Positions 42,264 through 51,905 of a DNA stretch of 64,000 nt are shown one piece after another; position 1 is the first letter of the stretch, and every line of letters starts with the position of its first letter. The stretch lies in assembly GCA_041397645.1 (NCBI GenBank), contig JAWKWE010000004.1:1054001-1118000 (forward strand), given 5' to 3'. The notes beneath the pieces are model-generated. The model did no database searches, was not told the DNA's origin, and worked only from the letters and a program-made list of their open reading frames with translations. Made by a program: the position numbers and the translations under genes. The DNA is from Hyphomicrobiaceae bacterium. Lineage in GTDB: Bacteria > Pseudomonadota > Alphaproteobacteria > Rhizobiales > Hyphomicrobiaceae.

Positions 42264-43154
42264 ATGACCGCACCGTCCGTCCTTTTTGATCGGCGCCTAT
42301 TGGCGCGTCGGCGAGCGCGTGCGGCGCAGGCGCCTGAGCTGCCGGACTTTCTCCTGACACGGGTGGCGGAGGATTTTGCCGAGCGCCTTGCCATCGTACG
42401 GCGTGAATTCCCCGTAGCGGTCAATCTCGGTGCACATCACGGAGTGATCGGACGTGCACTCGCGCCTTTAGAAAATGTCGGGGATGTAATCAATGTGGAG
42501 TTGGCCCCGGAGCTGATCCCGCCGGGTGCGCGTGCTGTTGCTGCCGACGAAGAGGCGCTTCCCTTTGCCGAAGGCTCCGTCGATCTCGTCGTCTCGGGAC
42601 TGTCCCTGCAACTCGTCAATGACCTGCCGGGCGCACTCATCCAGATCCGTCGCGCATTGAAGGGTGACGGATTGTTTCTTGGCGCATTGCTCGGCGGGGA
42701 TAGTCTGAAAGAGCTCCGCGAGGCCTGGCTTATAGCGGAAGATGAAATTTGCGGTGGCGCCTCGCCGCGCGTCGCGCCATTTGCGGATGTACGCGATTTG
42801 GGAGGCCTGCTTCAGCGTGCGGGCTTCGCGTTGCCGGTGGTCGATAGCGATCCCATTACCGTGACATATCCCTCGGCCTTGCACCTCATGCGCGAAATCA
42901 AGGCTATGGGTGCCAGCAATATGCTGCAAGACCGCCGCCGGGTTCCGGTGACGCGAGGACTATTGCTGCGGGCAAGCGAGATTTATGCGGAGCGCTTTAG
43001 CCGGCCGGATGGGCGGATCGCCGCGACGTTCGAAATTATATCAATGACGGCCTGGGTGCCGCACGAAAGTCAACCCAAACCCTTGCGACCGGGATCAGCC
43101 GAACATCGATTAGCAGATGTGCTAGGCGCAAAGAAAAGCGAAGACTTTCAATAG
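42264..43154 (+). CDS. NDUFAF5/BioC-like SAM methyltransferase
   Basis: A 296-aa class I methyltransferase. The N-terminal region VLFDRRLLARRRARAAQA and FLLTRVAEDFAERLAIVRRE match the alphaproteobacterial homologues of mitochondrial NDUFAF5, a complex I assembly factor that hydroxylates an Arg of NDUFS7. The SAM motif is AVNLGAHHGVIGRALAPL, then VVSGLSLQLVNDLPGAL. The C-terminal part has PRVAPFADVRDLGGLLQRAG. It is divergent from comF with 104 bases between. BioC of biotin synthesis is a similar fold, but this genome region uses BioZ. Confidence 0.85.
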   Translation: MTAPSVLFDRRLLARRRARAAQAPELPDFLLTRVAEDFAERLAIVRREFPVAVNLGAHHGVIGRALAPLENVGDVINVELAPELIPPGARAVAADEEALPFAEGSVDLVVSGLSLQLVNDLPGALIQIRRALKGDGLFLGALLGGDSLKELREAWLIAEDEICGGASPRVAPFADVRDLGGLLQRAGFALPVVDSDPITVTYPSALHLMREIKAMGASNMLQDRRRVPVTRGLLLRASEIYAERFSRPDGRIAATFEIISMTAWVPHESQPKPLRPGSAEHRLADVLGAKKSEDFQ

Positions 43155-43337
43155 AGCGGAGCCAAACTAGGGTACCACAGAACGACGAATTCAAGTTTTT
43201 CTGGAACCTTTTTGGCCGCCACTGCGTCGAACGATTCAGAATTAATCTGGCGGAAGGGGGAAAATATGCTAATATTTAGTAAAATAGTTGCTGCTACTTG
43301 CTATAGAAACCCCCGGCTATAAACAAGAGTAGGCGTC
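43155..43337. promoter_or_regulatory. AT-rich upstream region of the Crp/Fnr gene
   Basis: The interval 43240-43320 is much richer in A+T than its surroundings and contains the small inverted repeat CTAA-TAT-TTAG (43269-43279). It is a likely promoter or operator area; no factor can be named. Confidence 0.35.
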
Positions 43338-44036
43338 GTGTTCGAGAGTATTGCCTGGGAGAAATCCCACAAAGTCGATAGCCGTAGGCGTGGACTCGCT
43401 CATCTTGAGCGTCCGCCTCCAATCGCCAAATCTAGACCAGCTCTGTTCGTCAAAAATATGACGAGTGGTGAGCATTTATTTTCGCGCGGCGAACCGAAGG
43501 AATGCCTTTATCGGGTCGAGAGCGGCGTTATTGAAATCACTTGGATGACGCCAATCGGTATTCCTGAGTTGGTAGAGCGCGTCGAGGCTGGCGACGTCTT
43601 CGGACTAGGATATCTCGATTATCATTTGTACGACGCCACCGCGATCACCGATTGCTCGGTGAGCTTCTGGCCACGCAATGCACTGGCTCAGTTTACGCAT
43701 GCTATGCCTGAACTCGAGAGCCTTCAGGCAGACGCCGTCGAGCGCGAATTCCTGCATCTGCGTTCATCCATCGTTGCTTCGCCGGGCGAGCGTCCAGTTA
43801 GCCGGCTCGCCGCGTTTCTGTCGGTCGTTTCGCGCATGAACGCTGCCGAGGGGCGGGATCCCAACGTCGTCGACGAGTCGATGCAGAGCGATGTCGTCGC
43901 CGAATATTTACGGATGGATCTCAGAACGCTCGGTCAGGCTTTGGTCGAGTTGCAACGTCGCGGGCTCGTAACGGTGGAACCTCCGCACGGGTTGCGCATT
44001 AGCGATCCAGAAGCATTGGACCGCGTTAAGGACTGA
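43338..44036 (+). CDS. Crp/Fnr family transcriptional regulator
   Basis: A 232-aa regulator. The cyclic-nucleotide-binding-like beta-barrel covers roughly residues 38-140 (SGEHLFSRGEPKECLYRVESGVIE, then FGLGYLDYHLYDATAITD). The C-terminal winged helix is DVVAEYLRMDLRTLGQALVELQRRGLVTVE. There are no four clustered cysteines as in FNR, so it is not an iron-sulphur oxygen sensor. The start is a GTG at 43338 with a weak site; an ATG at 43458 would remove the first 40 residues, which are low in conservation. Its targets are unknown. Confidence 0.87.
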   Translation: MFESIAWEKSHKVDSRRRGLAHLERPPPIAKSRPALFVKNMTSGEHLFSRGEPKECLYRVESGVIEITWMTPIGIPELVERVEAGDVFGLGYLDYHLYDATAITDCSVSFWPRNALAQFTHAMPELESLQADAVEREFLHLRSSIVASPGERPVSRLAAFLSVVSRMNAAEGRDPNVVDESMQSDVVAEYLRMDLRTLGQALVELQRRGLVTVEPPHGLRISDPEALDRVKD

Positions 44037-44084
44037 TGGCTGCCCCCTTGGCACTGGGGACGGCCAATCCGTGAGGGACACTCC

Positions 44085-44840
44085 ATGATGAAGGAGTCAA
44101 ATAGGCTTTCGATTCTGGTATGGTGCGCGATTGCATTCTCGCTCACGGGCCTCGGCGGCTGTGCGCAAACCCAGAGCTATTATGGCACTCAGTACGACGC
44201 TTATGCGCCGCCCGATAAAGACGAGTATTTCCCTGAGGAAATGGATGGCGGTCCGCGCCCGGTCATCCCGCCGGTTACGCCCAAGAGGGTTGCGCTTGCC
44301 AATTCGGAAAAGCCAGGAACGATTATTATCGACTCCGGTAATCGCAAACTTTATCTCACCCTCGGCCCGGGCACTGCATACCAGTATCCCATCTCCGTGG
44401 GCCGCGAAGGCTTTGACTGGACCGGCACCGAAAAGATCAGCCGTGTAGCCGACTGGCCCGACTGGTATCCGCCCGAGGAGATGCGCGAGCGCGATCCACG
44501 CCTGCCGAAGAAGATGCTCGGCGGTATCAAGAACCCGCTCGGCGCCAAAGCTCTGTTCTTGGGCAATACGCTCTATCGCATCCACGGCACCAACGATCCA
44601 AATACAATCGGGTATGCGGCGTCGTCTGGCTGTTTCAGGATGCTCAACGAACATGTCGTGCATCTTGCTTCGTTCGTGAACGTGGGCACCACGGTGAAGG
44701 TACTTCCAAGTCTGAGCGCCTTGAACTCAAGTCCCTCGGATCCGGCCACAAGCAAGTCAAAGGCAGCATCCAAAGCGAAGCCGACGGCCAGCGCGGCCAA
44801 GCCGAAGACGGTCGCCGATGCTGGCAAGAGCCGGAGCTAG
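44085..44840 (+). CDS. L,D-transpeptidase (YkuD domain), lipoprotein
   Basis: A 251-aa exported enzyme. The signal ends in a lipobox (SLTGLGGCAQ), so it should be lipid-anchored. The YkuD domain begins with GTIIIDSGNRKLYLTLGPG, and the active site is HGTNDPNTIGYAASSGCFRML, with catalytic Cys and the upstream His. These enzymes form 3-3 peptidoglycan crosslinks or attach outer-membrane proteins to peptidoglycan. The last 40 residues are Lys/Ala/Ser-rich. Three further L,D-transpeptidases of a different (YafK) subfamily lie 8-14 kb downstream. Confidence 0.9.
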   Translation: MMKESNRLSILVWCAIAFSLTGLGGCAQTQSYYGTQYDAYAPPDKDEYFPEEMDGGPRPVIPPVTPKRVALANSEKPGTIIIDSGNRKLYLTLGPGTAYQYPISVGREGFDWTGTEKISRVADWPDWYPPEEMRERDPRLPKKMLGGIKNPLGAKALFLGNTLYRIHGTNDPNTIGYAASSGCFRMLNEHVVHLASFVNVGTTVKVLPSLSALNSSPSDPATSKSKAASKAKPTASAAKPKTVADAGKSRS

Positions 44841-44897
44841 TTCTGGCCGCATCTGTTCCTTTGGGAGCGCAGTCCAGCGGCGTTTGAGCGTTTTGGG

Positions 44898-45311
44898 TTA
44901 GGCTAGAAAATCGCGCAGCCACGGTATGAGCGGCAGATCGGCTGGTGGCATCGGATAGTTCTTCAATTCGCGCGCAGCCACCCATTTGATCGCTTGGCCT
45001 TCATGCGGCGTCATTTCGCCGTCCCAAGTCTTGCAGATGTAGAGAGGCATCAGCAGGTGGAACTTCTCGTACGTGTGAGACGCGAAGTTGAACGGACACA
45101 GACAGGACAGGCAAACATCAATGCCCAGCTCTTCTTGCAGTTCGCGATGAAGCGCGCGCTCCGGGGTTTCGCCGGGCTCGACCTTGCCGCCGGGAAACTC
45201 CCATAGTCCGGCCATGGATTTCCCCTCGGGCCGCTGAGCGATCAGAATACGATTATCGGCATCGATGAGCGCGACGGCTGCAACCAGCACCACGGGCTTA
45301 GACGGCGTCAT
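44898..45311 (-). CDS. mutT: NUDIX hydrolase, 8-oxo-dGTP diphosphatase MutT
   Basis: A 137-aa NUDIX enzyme that clears oxidised dGTP from the nucleotide pool. The Nudix box is complete: GGKVEPGETPERALHREL followed by QEELGI near residue 41. The start LVAAVALIDADNRILIAQRP and the FHLLMPLYICKTWDG segment fit MutT. Its start overlaps the end of tpm by four bases. Confidence 0.93.
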   Translation of the reverse strand: MTPSKPVVLVAAVALIDADNRILIAQRPEGKSMAGLWEFPGGKVEPGETPERALHRELQEELGIDVCLSCLCPFNFASHTYEKFHLLMPLYICKTWDGEMTPHEGQAIKWVAARELKNYPMPPADLPLIPWLRDFLA

Positions 45312-45967
45312 GAACGGCGCACCAGCAGATAGCTCGCTTCTTCCAACCAGGTGATGCCACGCTTCTTGAGGGGCTCGCTCTTGGTCAGCCCGTCACGAGC
45401 GTCGATCACGGAGATCTCGAAGTTTTCGCCGAACATTTCACGCACCCGGTCCTGAGGCACGTTGAAGGGCGGGCCTTGCATCTCCTTGGGGTCGTAATCG
45501 AGACCGATCAGAAGCAGCTTTGCGCCTGCGGGCAGAAGCTCTCCCATCTTGGCGGCGTATGCGGGTTGCATGTCGGGCGGCATCGCGACAAGAGCCGCGC
45601 GGTCGTAGGCGGCGGTTGCATTGACGTCGGATTTTTTGAGCGAAAAGAAGTCGCCGCACCAAAGCTCGTACCCCTCCGCTGATTTGACCTCGAAAGGAGG
45701 CTGTGCGCGCGATTGCGGCACGAGGCCCTGTTCGCTGAAGAAGGCATCAATAGCAAGCGCAGATAGTTCAGCGCCAACGACGTCATAGCCGGCGCAAGAG
45801 AGCCATACCATGTCGAGGCTCTTGCCGCACAGTGGCACGAACACGCGTTCGCCTTTTGAAACACCGAGAGCAGGCCAGTTTTTGGAAAGTGCGGGCTGTA
45901 CGTCCGGGCTATGAAAGCCGATCTCATTCTTGTGCCAGCGCTCGAGCCAGAAGTTCGGGTCTTCCAT
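45308..45967 (-). CDS. tpm: Thiopurine S-methyltransferase family protein
   Basis: A 219-aa SAM methyltransferase. The start at 45967 has GGGAGA upstream and gives the family beginning MEDPNFWLERWHKNEIGFHS. The SAM motif is VFVPLCGKSLDMVWLSCAGYDVVG near residue 41, and DYDPKEMQGPPFNVP lies near 159. Members methylate thiopurines, and some bacterial ones methylate selenium or tellurium compounds. It is coupled to mutT and follows argJ by 49 bases. Confidence 0.92.
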   Translation of the reverse strand: MEDPNFWLERWHKNEIGFHSPDVQPALSKNWPALGVSKGERVFVPLCGKSLDMVWLSCAGYDVVGAELSALAIDAFFSEQGLVPQSRAQPPFEVKSAEGYELWCGDFFSLKKSDVNATAAYDRAALVAMPPDMQPAYAAKMGELLPAGAKLLLIGLDYDPKEMQGPPFNVPQDRVREMFGENFEISVIDARDGLTKSEPLKKRGITWLEEASYLLVRRS

Positions 45968-46016
45968 TGGTTGTCTCCCGTGACGGTCTTGTTCAATGCA
46001 GCGAAATGCAGTTCCG

Positions 46017-47264
46017 TCAGCTCCGGTAATCCGCATTGATCGACACGTAATCGTGGGTGAGGTCACAGGTCCACACGCGCGCCGACGACTTGCCGACGCC
46101 AACGTCGGCGCGGATTACGATGTCGGTGTTCTTCATATAGGCTGCCACCGTTTTTTCATCGTACTCCTCGGCGCGTTCGCCGTTGCGCGCCACGCAATGG
46201 GGTCCGAACCAAATGGTGAGTTTGTCGCGATCGGCAGCCTCGCCGGATTTTCCGATGGCCATGACGACGCGGCCCCAATTGGGATCCTCGCCAGCAATCG
46301 CCGTTTTCAAAATGGGAGAATTCGCGCACGACAGCGCAATCTTGCGCGCGCCTTCCCACGACTTCGCGCCCTCGATCTCAAATGTCACGAATTTGGAAAG
46401 TCCCTCGCCGTCCTTGGCGACTTGGATGGCCAAGTCTTCCATGAGATCATGGAGCGCAGCGGAGAACCCAACCAGCTTCTTGGACTTTGCATTGTCGATG
46501 GTTTTTTGTCCGCGCTCGCCAGCAGAGCCGGTTGCAAACAGCAGGCAAGTGTCGCTGGTGGATGTGTCGCCGTCGATCGTCATGCAGTTGAACGTCGTTT
46601 CGACGTGCTCGTTGAGAAGCTCTTGCAGCACCTTCGGCGGCAGCGCGGCGTCGGTGAAAATGAAACACAGCATCGTAGCCATGTCGGGCGCAATCATGCC
46701 TGCTCCCTTGCAGAAGCCGTTGATCGTCACCTTGACATTGCCGATCATCGCTGTGCGGGTGGCGAGCTTTGGATAGGTGTCGGTGGTCATGATGGCGCGT
46801 GCGGCGGCCTCGAACGCATCGGCATGGGCCGATTGCACGAGACCCTGTAAAAGGTGCGCGAACTTTCCCGCATCCATCGGTTCGCCGATGACGCCCGTCG
46901 AAGCGAGGAACACTTCGTGCGGCTTGCAATCGACGGCGGCGCTGGCGTGCTCGGCGGTCAAGGCGACGGCGTCTTCACCTTTTTGTCCGGTGAAGGCATT
47001 AGCGTTTCCCGAATTCACGACCAGAATGCGCGCCTTGCCTTTCTTGAGAGCCTTGCGGCACCACAACACCGGCGCAGAGGCCGTCTTGGATTTGGTGAGC
47101 ACGCCGGCTGCGGCGGTACCCTCGTCCATGACCGCCACCATGAGATCGGTGCGACCCTTATAGCGAATGCCCGCCTCCGCCGTCGCAAAGCGCACGCCAC
47201 TAAGCGGTTCAAGGATTGCGAGCGTCTGTGGCGCGAAGGGCGATACTTTCGTGACATTAGCCAT
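46017..47264 (-). CDS. argJ: Bifunctional glutamate N-acetyltransferase / ornithine acetyltransferase
   Basis: ArgJ moves acetyl from N-acetylornithine to glutamate in the cyclic arginine pathway. The 415-aa precursor cleaves itself before the Thr of APDMATMLCF (near residue 193), making alpha and beta chains. Other motifs are VVNSGNANAFTGQKG, ASTGVIGEPM and GDTSTSDTCLLFATG, and the C-terminus ends in ADYRS. GGAGAG lies before the ATG. A hairpin separates it from the parvulin gene upstream. Confidence 0.96.
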   Translation of the reverse strand: MANVTKVSPFAPQTLAILEPLSGVRFATAEAGIRYKGRTDLMVAVMDEGTAAAGVLTKSKTASAPVLWCRKALKKGKARILVVNSGNANAFTGQKGEDAVALTAEHASAAVDCKPHEVFLASTGVIGEPMDAGKFAHLLQGLVQSAHADAFEAAARAIMTTDTYPKLATRTAMIGNVKVTINGFCKGAGMIAPDMATMLCFIFTDAALPPKVLQELLNEHVETTFNCMTIDGDTSTSDTCLLFATGSAGERGQKTIDNAKSKKLVGFSAALHDLMEDLAIQVAKDGEGLSKFVTFEIEGAKSWEGARKIALSCANSPILKTAIAGEDPNWGRVVMAIGKSGEAADRDKLTIWFGPHCVARNGERAEEYDEKTVAAYMKNTDIVIRADVGVGKSSARVWTCDLTHDYVSINADYRS

Positions 47265-47302
47265 ATTGGGTCTCTCCGTGAGCTTGTGCTTCCCCCAAAA
47301 CA

Positions 47303-47333
47303 GATCGGGCCGCCCTTGGCAAGCGGCCCGATC
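47303..47333 (-). terminator. Hairpin between the parvulin gene and argJ
   Basis: The perfect 11-bp arms GATCGGGCCGC (47303-47313) and GCGGCCCGATC (47323-47333) enclose a 9-base loop. The minus-strand tail is TGTTTTGGGG. It may end the parvulin transcript or attenuate read-through into argJ. Confidence 0.65.
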
Positions 47334-47361
47334 AAATTGCTTTTCAGACAGAGCAGAAGAG

Positions 47362-48303
47362 TTACTTTTTCTCTTCAGGCTTTTCTTCTGTCTTTTCCTC
47401 CGGCTTGTCGGCGGGCTTTGTCTCGCTGGCGGCTGGGGCGGCGCTGCCCTGAGCGGCCTTTATGCGGTCTTCCATCGTCTTCTTGATGCCCTCATCGACG
47501 TACTCGATCTTGGCCTTCGAGCGCAGGTCGATGGCGGTTCGGGAGGCCTTCTGAAGCAGCATCGATTGGAGGATGCGGTCCTTCACAACCTCGAAGGCCG
47601 GCGGCGCCTTGGCGCGCTTGTCGTCCAGCTTGATGAGGTGCCAGCCAAACTGAGTTTGGACCGGATCGGAGATGTCGCCTTTATTCATGGAGAACACGAC
47701 TTCTTCGAATTGCGGCACCATCTGGCCGCGGGTGAAGAAGCCGAGATCGCCGCCGTTGTCCTTTGAGCCGGGATCCTTGGAGTGCTCCTTGGCGAGCGCG
47801 GCGAAGTCTCCGCCGTTCTTCAGCTTCTCTTTGATGTCTTTTGCCTCGGCCTCGGTCTCCACGAGGATGTGGCTCGCACGCGCTTCTTCTTCTGGCTTCA
47901 GTTTCTTGACCTGCTCGTCATAGAGCTTGCGCGCTTCTTCGTCCGATACCGAGCCCTTGATGACTTTGTCGAAATAAAGTTCGCGGAGCGCGCGGCGCTT
48001 CAGATAGGCCAGACGGCTTTCGAAGGCGGGACCCTGATCAAGCTTGTTGGCCTCTGCGGCTTCGGCAAACAGCTGGTTGTCGATGAGGAACTCCAGCAGC
48101 GACATGCGCTTTTGATCTTCGGGCATCGATCCCATGTCGCCGCCGATCTCGCTGTCTGCGACCGCGAGGTCTGCCTCGGTGATCGGCTTGCCGTCGATGG
48201 TGGCGACAACTTTGTCCTCAGCCTTGACCGGTGCTGGCAGGATCGCGGGAAAGGCTCCGATCAACGCAAGAGCCAGGGCGATATGTGATACGCGCATTTT
48301 CAA
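47362..48303 (-). CDS. Periplasmic parvulin-type peptidyl-prolyl isomerase
   Basis: A 313-aa exported foldase. The signal peptide is VSHIALALALIGAFPAIL, cleaved near PVKAEDK. A SurA_N-like helical region follows (LLEFLIDNQLFAEAAEA), then the rotamase (PPIC) domain from about residue 140: ASHILVETEAEAKDI, NGGDLGFFTRGQMVPQFEE, and QTQFGWHLIKLDDKR. The tail is Lys/Glu/Pro-rich and disordered. It should help fold outer-membrane or periplasmic proteins. GAGG is six bases from a TTG at 48303, with an ATG two codons later. It is divergent from secA. Confidence 0.9.
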   Translation of the reverse strand: MKMRVSHIALALALIGAFPAILPAPVKAEDKVVATIDGKPITEADLAVADSEIGGDMGSMPEDQKRMSLLEFLIDNQLFAEAAEANKLDQGPAFESRLAYLKRRALRELYFDKVIKGSVSDEEARKLYDEQVKKLKPEEEARASHILVETEAEAKDIKEKLKNGGDFAALAKEHSKDPGSKDNGGDLGFFTRGQMVPQFEEVVFSMNKGDISDPVQTQFGWHLIKLDDKRAKAPPAFEVVKDRILQSMLLQKASRTAIDLRSKAKIEYVDEGIKKTMEDRIKAAQGSAAPAASETKPADKPEEKTEEKPEEKK

Positions 48304-48893
48304 AAGGGACCTCGTGAGGGTTCAGCAAGCGGCAATTGCGCTTGGGGTTGGCTCTCGATTGCGGCTCAGACCGTCGTCTGTGTCTTACAAAGGTTCCGGG
48401 CCCGATTGCGCGGTGTCACGCGATCGTGCTCCTAAAGGCGCGCCCGGTTGCATGTTGTTGCCGCTGCCACGATCGGCGGGAGCGGACCACGCTTACACGT
48501 TGAGCCGATGGTGGATTAGCGCTGCCAGCCCCGGCAAGCCAAGTTAAAAATTCGAGAGTAGCGCGCCGCCCGGCCGATGCGGCCAATAATCCCGCCTTAC
48601 CGTCGGGCACACCTTTGCCCTTTTGTACGGCGTACTTGGGCCGTTGAAGCGTTGACATAGGGGGGGACGAGTTCTTATGTCTCCGCCGGGACGGGGTGGC
48701 CCCGACGGGCCTGCCCCGGATTGTTTCGCAAGTTGGTCCTGGGCGCCGAAATGCGCTGGCGTGGCAAGCGGGGCTTGCCGCGCGATTTGTGTTGTTGGAA
48801 TTCGTTGCAGATTTAGCTGCAACATATCTGTGCAAGTCCATGGGATTGAAGGCTTTTGCGAGCCCATCCCGATAAACGGTTAGGACACACGAC
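48304..48893. other. Long intergenic region upstream of secA
   Basis: About 590 bases between the divergent parvulin and secA genes. Open frames in it have no recognisable family, signal or ribosome-binding site. It includes the candidate promoter at 48652-48680 and a run of seven Gs at 48660-48666. No secM-like leader or RNA element could be recognised. Confidence 0.45.
48652..48680 (+). promoter_or_regulatory. Candidate secA promoter
   Basis: TTGACA (48652-48657) and TTATGT (48675-48680) are 17 bases apart, about 214 bases before the secA start. The -35 box is a consensus match and the -10 is partial. If used, it leaves a long leader. Confidence 0.4.
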
Positions 48894-51869
48894 ATGCTTT
48901 CGCTTGGCGGTTTGGCATCCAAGATCTTCGGCTCTTCCAATGAGCGCAGGGTCAAGGGGTTCCGGCCCAAGGTTGCGGCCATCAATGCGCTTGAAGCCGA
49001 GGTTGAGAAGCTTTCGGACGCCGATTTGAGGGCGCGCACGGCGGATTTCCGCGAACGGCTCAAGAATGGAGCTTCGCTGGACGATATTCTCGTCGAAGCC
49101 TTCGCGACCGTTCGCGAGGCGGCCAAACGGACCCTGGGACAGCGCCACTTCGATGTGCAGCTGATCGGCGGCATGGTGCTTCATCAGGGCGACATCGCCG
49201 AAATGAAGACCGGTGAAGGCAAGACGCTGGTCGCGACGCTGCCGGTTTATCTCAATGCGTTGGCAGGCAAGGGTGTCCACGTCGTTACCGTCAACGACTA
49301 CCTGGCCAAGCGCGACGCCGACTGGATGGGGCAAGTCTACCGCTTCCTGGGGTTGGAAGTTGGCGTCATCGTGCACGACATGAGCGACGATGACCGCAAG
49401 GCTGCGTACTCCTGCGACGTCACTTATGCCACCAATAACGAGTTGGGCTTCGACTACCTCCGCGACAACATGAAGATGCACAAGGAGGAGATGGTCCAGC
49501 GTGGCCATACCTTCGCAATCGTCGACGAGGTGGATTCCATTCTGATCGACGAGGCGCGCACCCCGCTCATCATTTCGGGTCCGTTGGAGGACCGCGCCGA
49601 TCTTTATCAGGCCGTCGATGAGTTCATGAAGCAGATCGAGCCGGAGGATTTCGAGCTCGACGAGAAGCAGCGTCAGGTTTCGCTGACGGAAGCCGGCAAC
49701 GAGAAGATGGAGCAATTGCTGACCGCGGCTGGTCACATGAAAGGCTCCATGTACGACATCGACAACGTGACGATCGTTCATCACGTCAACCAGGCGCTCA
49801 AGGCCCATAAGCTGTTCCAGCGCGACAAGGACTACATCGTCAAGGGCGGGCAGGTCGTCATTATCGATGAGTTCACTGGCCGCATGATGCCGGGCCGTCG
49901 ATATTCCGAGGGGCTTCATCAGGCGCTCGAAGCCAAGGAGCATGTCGATATCCAGCCCGAGAACCAGACACTTGCTTCAATCACATTCCAGAACTACTTC
50001 CGCCTCTACGACAAGCTCGGCGGTATGACCGGCACGGCGATGACCGAAGCCAGCGAGTTCATGGACATTTACGGCCTGGAAGTCATCGAGATCCCGACCA
50101 ATGTGCCGGTCAAGCGTATCGACGAAGATGACGAGATCTACCGTACGCAGCGCGAAAAACTCGGCGCCATCGTGCAATCGATCGCGGAGGCGAAGGAAAA
50201 AGGGCAGCCGATCCTCGTCGGCACCACTTCGATCGAGAAGTCCGAGCAGCTTTCCGAGCTGCTAAAGGATCACAAGTATTTCGAGTCTCTCGGCAAGTCG
50301 CTTATCGAGCAGGCTTCGGCCTTGAAAGCCAAGGAAGAGGAACTGAAGAAGTACCTTACCGAAGCTGGCGAGCGACTCGTGAAAATGGCGCGCGACGCCA
50401 AGGGCAAGGGCGATCCCATTCCCCATCAGGTGCTCAACGCTCGTTATCACGAACAGGAAGCCAATATCGTTGCCCAGGCCGGTGTTCCCGGCGCGGTCAC
50501 AATCGCCACCAACATGGCGGGCCGCGGCACCGACATTCAGCTTGGCGGCAACGCGGAATATCGCGTGCGCGATTGGATTGCTGAAGAACAGGCGGCGGGC
50601 CGCGAGCCTGAAGAGGCTGCGATCAGGAAAAAACGCGAGGAGCTGCTCGCTGACGTCGCCTCAAAGAAACAGGCGGCGCTTGAAGCAGGCGGCCTCTACG
50701 TGCTTGCCACAGAACGTCACGAAAGCCGGCGCATCGACAACCAGCTGCGCGGCCGCTCAGGCCGTCAGGGCGACCCGGGCCGTTCAAAGTTCTATCTCGC
50801 GCTTGATGATGATCTCATGCGCATCTTCGGTTCGGAGCGCATGGATAAGGTGCTTCAGACCCTTGGCCTCAAGGAAGGTGAGGCGATTGTGCATCCTTGG
50901 ATGAACAAGTCGCTGGAGACCGCACAGAAGAAGGTCGAGCAGCGCAACTTCGACATCCGCAAACAGATTCTCAAATACGACGACGTGATGAATGACCAGC
51001 GCAAGGTCATCTTCAGCCACCGCCTCGACATCATGGCCGAGGAAGACGTGTCGGAAACAGTGACCGAGCTGCGCCAAGAGCTTGTTGAAGAGCTTGTAAC
51101 GAAGCACATTCCGCCTGCGGCATACGCCGAGCAGTGGGATACGGCGGGACTCAAGGAAGAAGTCGAAAATGTCTTCGGTCTCGATCTGCCCGTTCAGGAT
51201 TGGGCCGCCGAGGAAGGCATCGCCGACCAGGAGATCAAAGAACGCCTCATCAACGCCACCGAAGCCAAGGTTAAGGCCAAAGAATCGGAGCTCGGCAACG
51301 ATCTTTATCGCCAGATCGAGAAGATGGTGTTGCTGCAGACGCTAGATCATCTGTGGCGCGAGCATCTGGTGACACTTGAGCATCTACGGCAGGTGATCGG
51401 CTTCCGCGCCTACGGTCAGCGCGATCCGCTGAACGAATACAAGTCGGAAGCCTTTGTGCTGTTCGAGAATATGTTGGGTCGTTTGCGCGAAGTGACAACC
51501 GGTCAGCTCATGCATGTCGAGCTAATGCCGCCCGATCAGCAGCCTGCGTTGCAACCCATAGAGCTTCCGCAGATGGAGGGCCATCACATCGATCCCGATA
51601 CCGGCTACGATGATATGCAAAATACCGACGAGCGGGTTCCTGAGCATATTGCGCGCGAGCTTGCCATGGCGGACGCTGCCATGCAGGGCGCGCGGGCACG
51701 GCGTTTTGCACCCACCGAGCCGCCCAAGCGTCAGCCCCTGCAAACGCGCAAGGGCGAGGGCGGGCTTGATCCCAATGACCCGGCAACCTGGGGGCGCGTG
51801 TCACGTAATGCGGAATGCCCTTGTGGTTCAGGCAAGAAGTACAAACATTGCCATGGTAAGCTCGACTAG
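48894..51869 (+). CDS. secA: Preprotein translocase ATPase SecA
   Basis: SecA drives unfolded preproteins through SecYEG. The 991-aa protein is full length for alphaproteobacteria. The Walker A motif is EMKTGEGKTLVATLP near residue 105, Walker B lies in VDEVDSILIDEARTPLI near 212, NMAGRGTDIQLGG near 540 and LRGRSGRQGDPG near 625. The C-terminus ends in the zinc-binding CPCGSGKKYKHCHG, which binds SecB and phospholipid. No ribosome-binding site anomaly is seen; it is divergent from the parvulin gene and is followed by a hairpin. Confidence 0.98.
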   Translation: MLSLGGLASKIFGSSNERRVKGFRPKVAAINALEAEVEKLSDADLRARTADFRERLKNGASLDDILVEAFATVREAAKRTLGQRHFDVQLIGGMVLHQGDIAEMKTGEGKTLVATLPVYLNALAGKGVHVVTVNDYLAKRDADWMGQVYRFLGLEVGVIVHDMSDDDRKAAYSCDVTYATNNELGFDYLRDNMKMHKEEMVQRGHTFAIVDEVDSILIDEARTPLIISGPLEDRADLYQAVDEFMKQIEPEDFELDEKQRQVSLTEAGNEKMEQLLTAAGHMKGSMYDIDNVTIVHHVNQALKAHKLFQRDKDYIVKGGQVVIIDEFTGRMMPGRRYSEGLHQALEAKEHVDIQPENQTLASITFQNYFRLYDKLGGMTGTAMTEASEFMDIYGLEVIEIPTNVPVKRIDEDDEIYRTQREKLGAIVQSIAEAKEKGQPILVGTTSIEKSEQLSELLKDHKYFESLGKSLIEQASALKAKEEELKKYLTEAGERLVKMARDAKGKGDPIPHQVLNARYHEQEANIVAQAGVPGAVTIATNMAGRGTDIQLGGNAEYRVRDWIAEEQAAGREPEEAAIRKKREELLADVASKKQAALEAGGLYVLATERHESRRIDNQLRGRSGRQGDPGRSKFYLALDDDLMRIFGSERMDKVLQTLGLKEGEAIVHPWMNKSLETAQKKVEQRNFDIRKQILKYDDVMNDQRKVIFSHRLDIMAEEDVSETVTELRQELVEELVTKHIPPAAYAEQWDTAGLKEEVENVFGLDLPVQDWAAEEGIADQEIKERLINATEAKVKAKESELGNDLYRQIEKMVLLQTLDHLWREHLVTLEHLRQVIGFRAYGQRDPLNEYKSEAFVLFENMLGRLREVTTGQLMHVELMPPDQQPALQPIELPQMEGHHIDPDTGYDDMQNTDERVPEHIARELAMADAAMQGARARRFAPTEPPKRQPLQTRKGEGGLDPNDPATWGRVSRNAECPCGSGKKYKHCHGKLD

Positions 51870-51905
51870 GCTGATCATTCCATACGCACGCGGCATCGCG
51901 GTTCT

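Noticed and set aside
48813..49943. 376-aa minus-strand frame opposite the start of secA
   Set aside because: The secA start is certain from its motifs; the antisense frame shows no domain.
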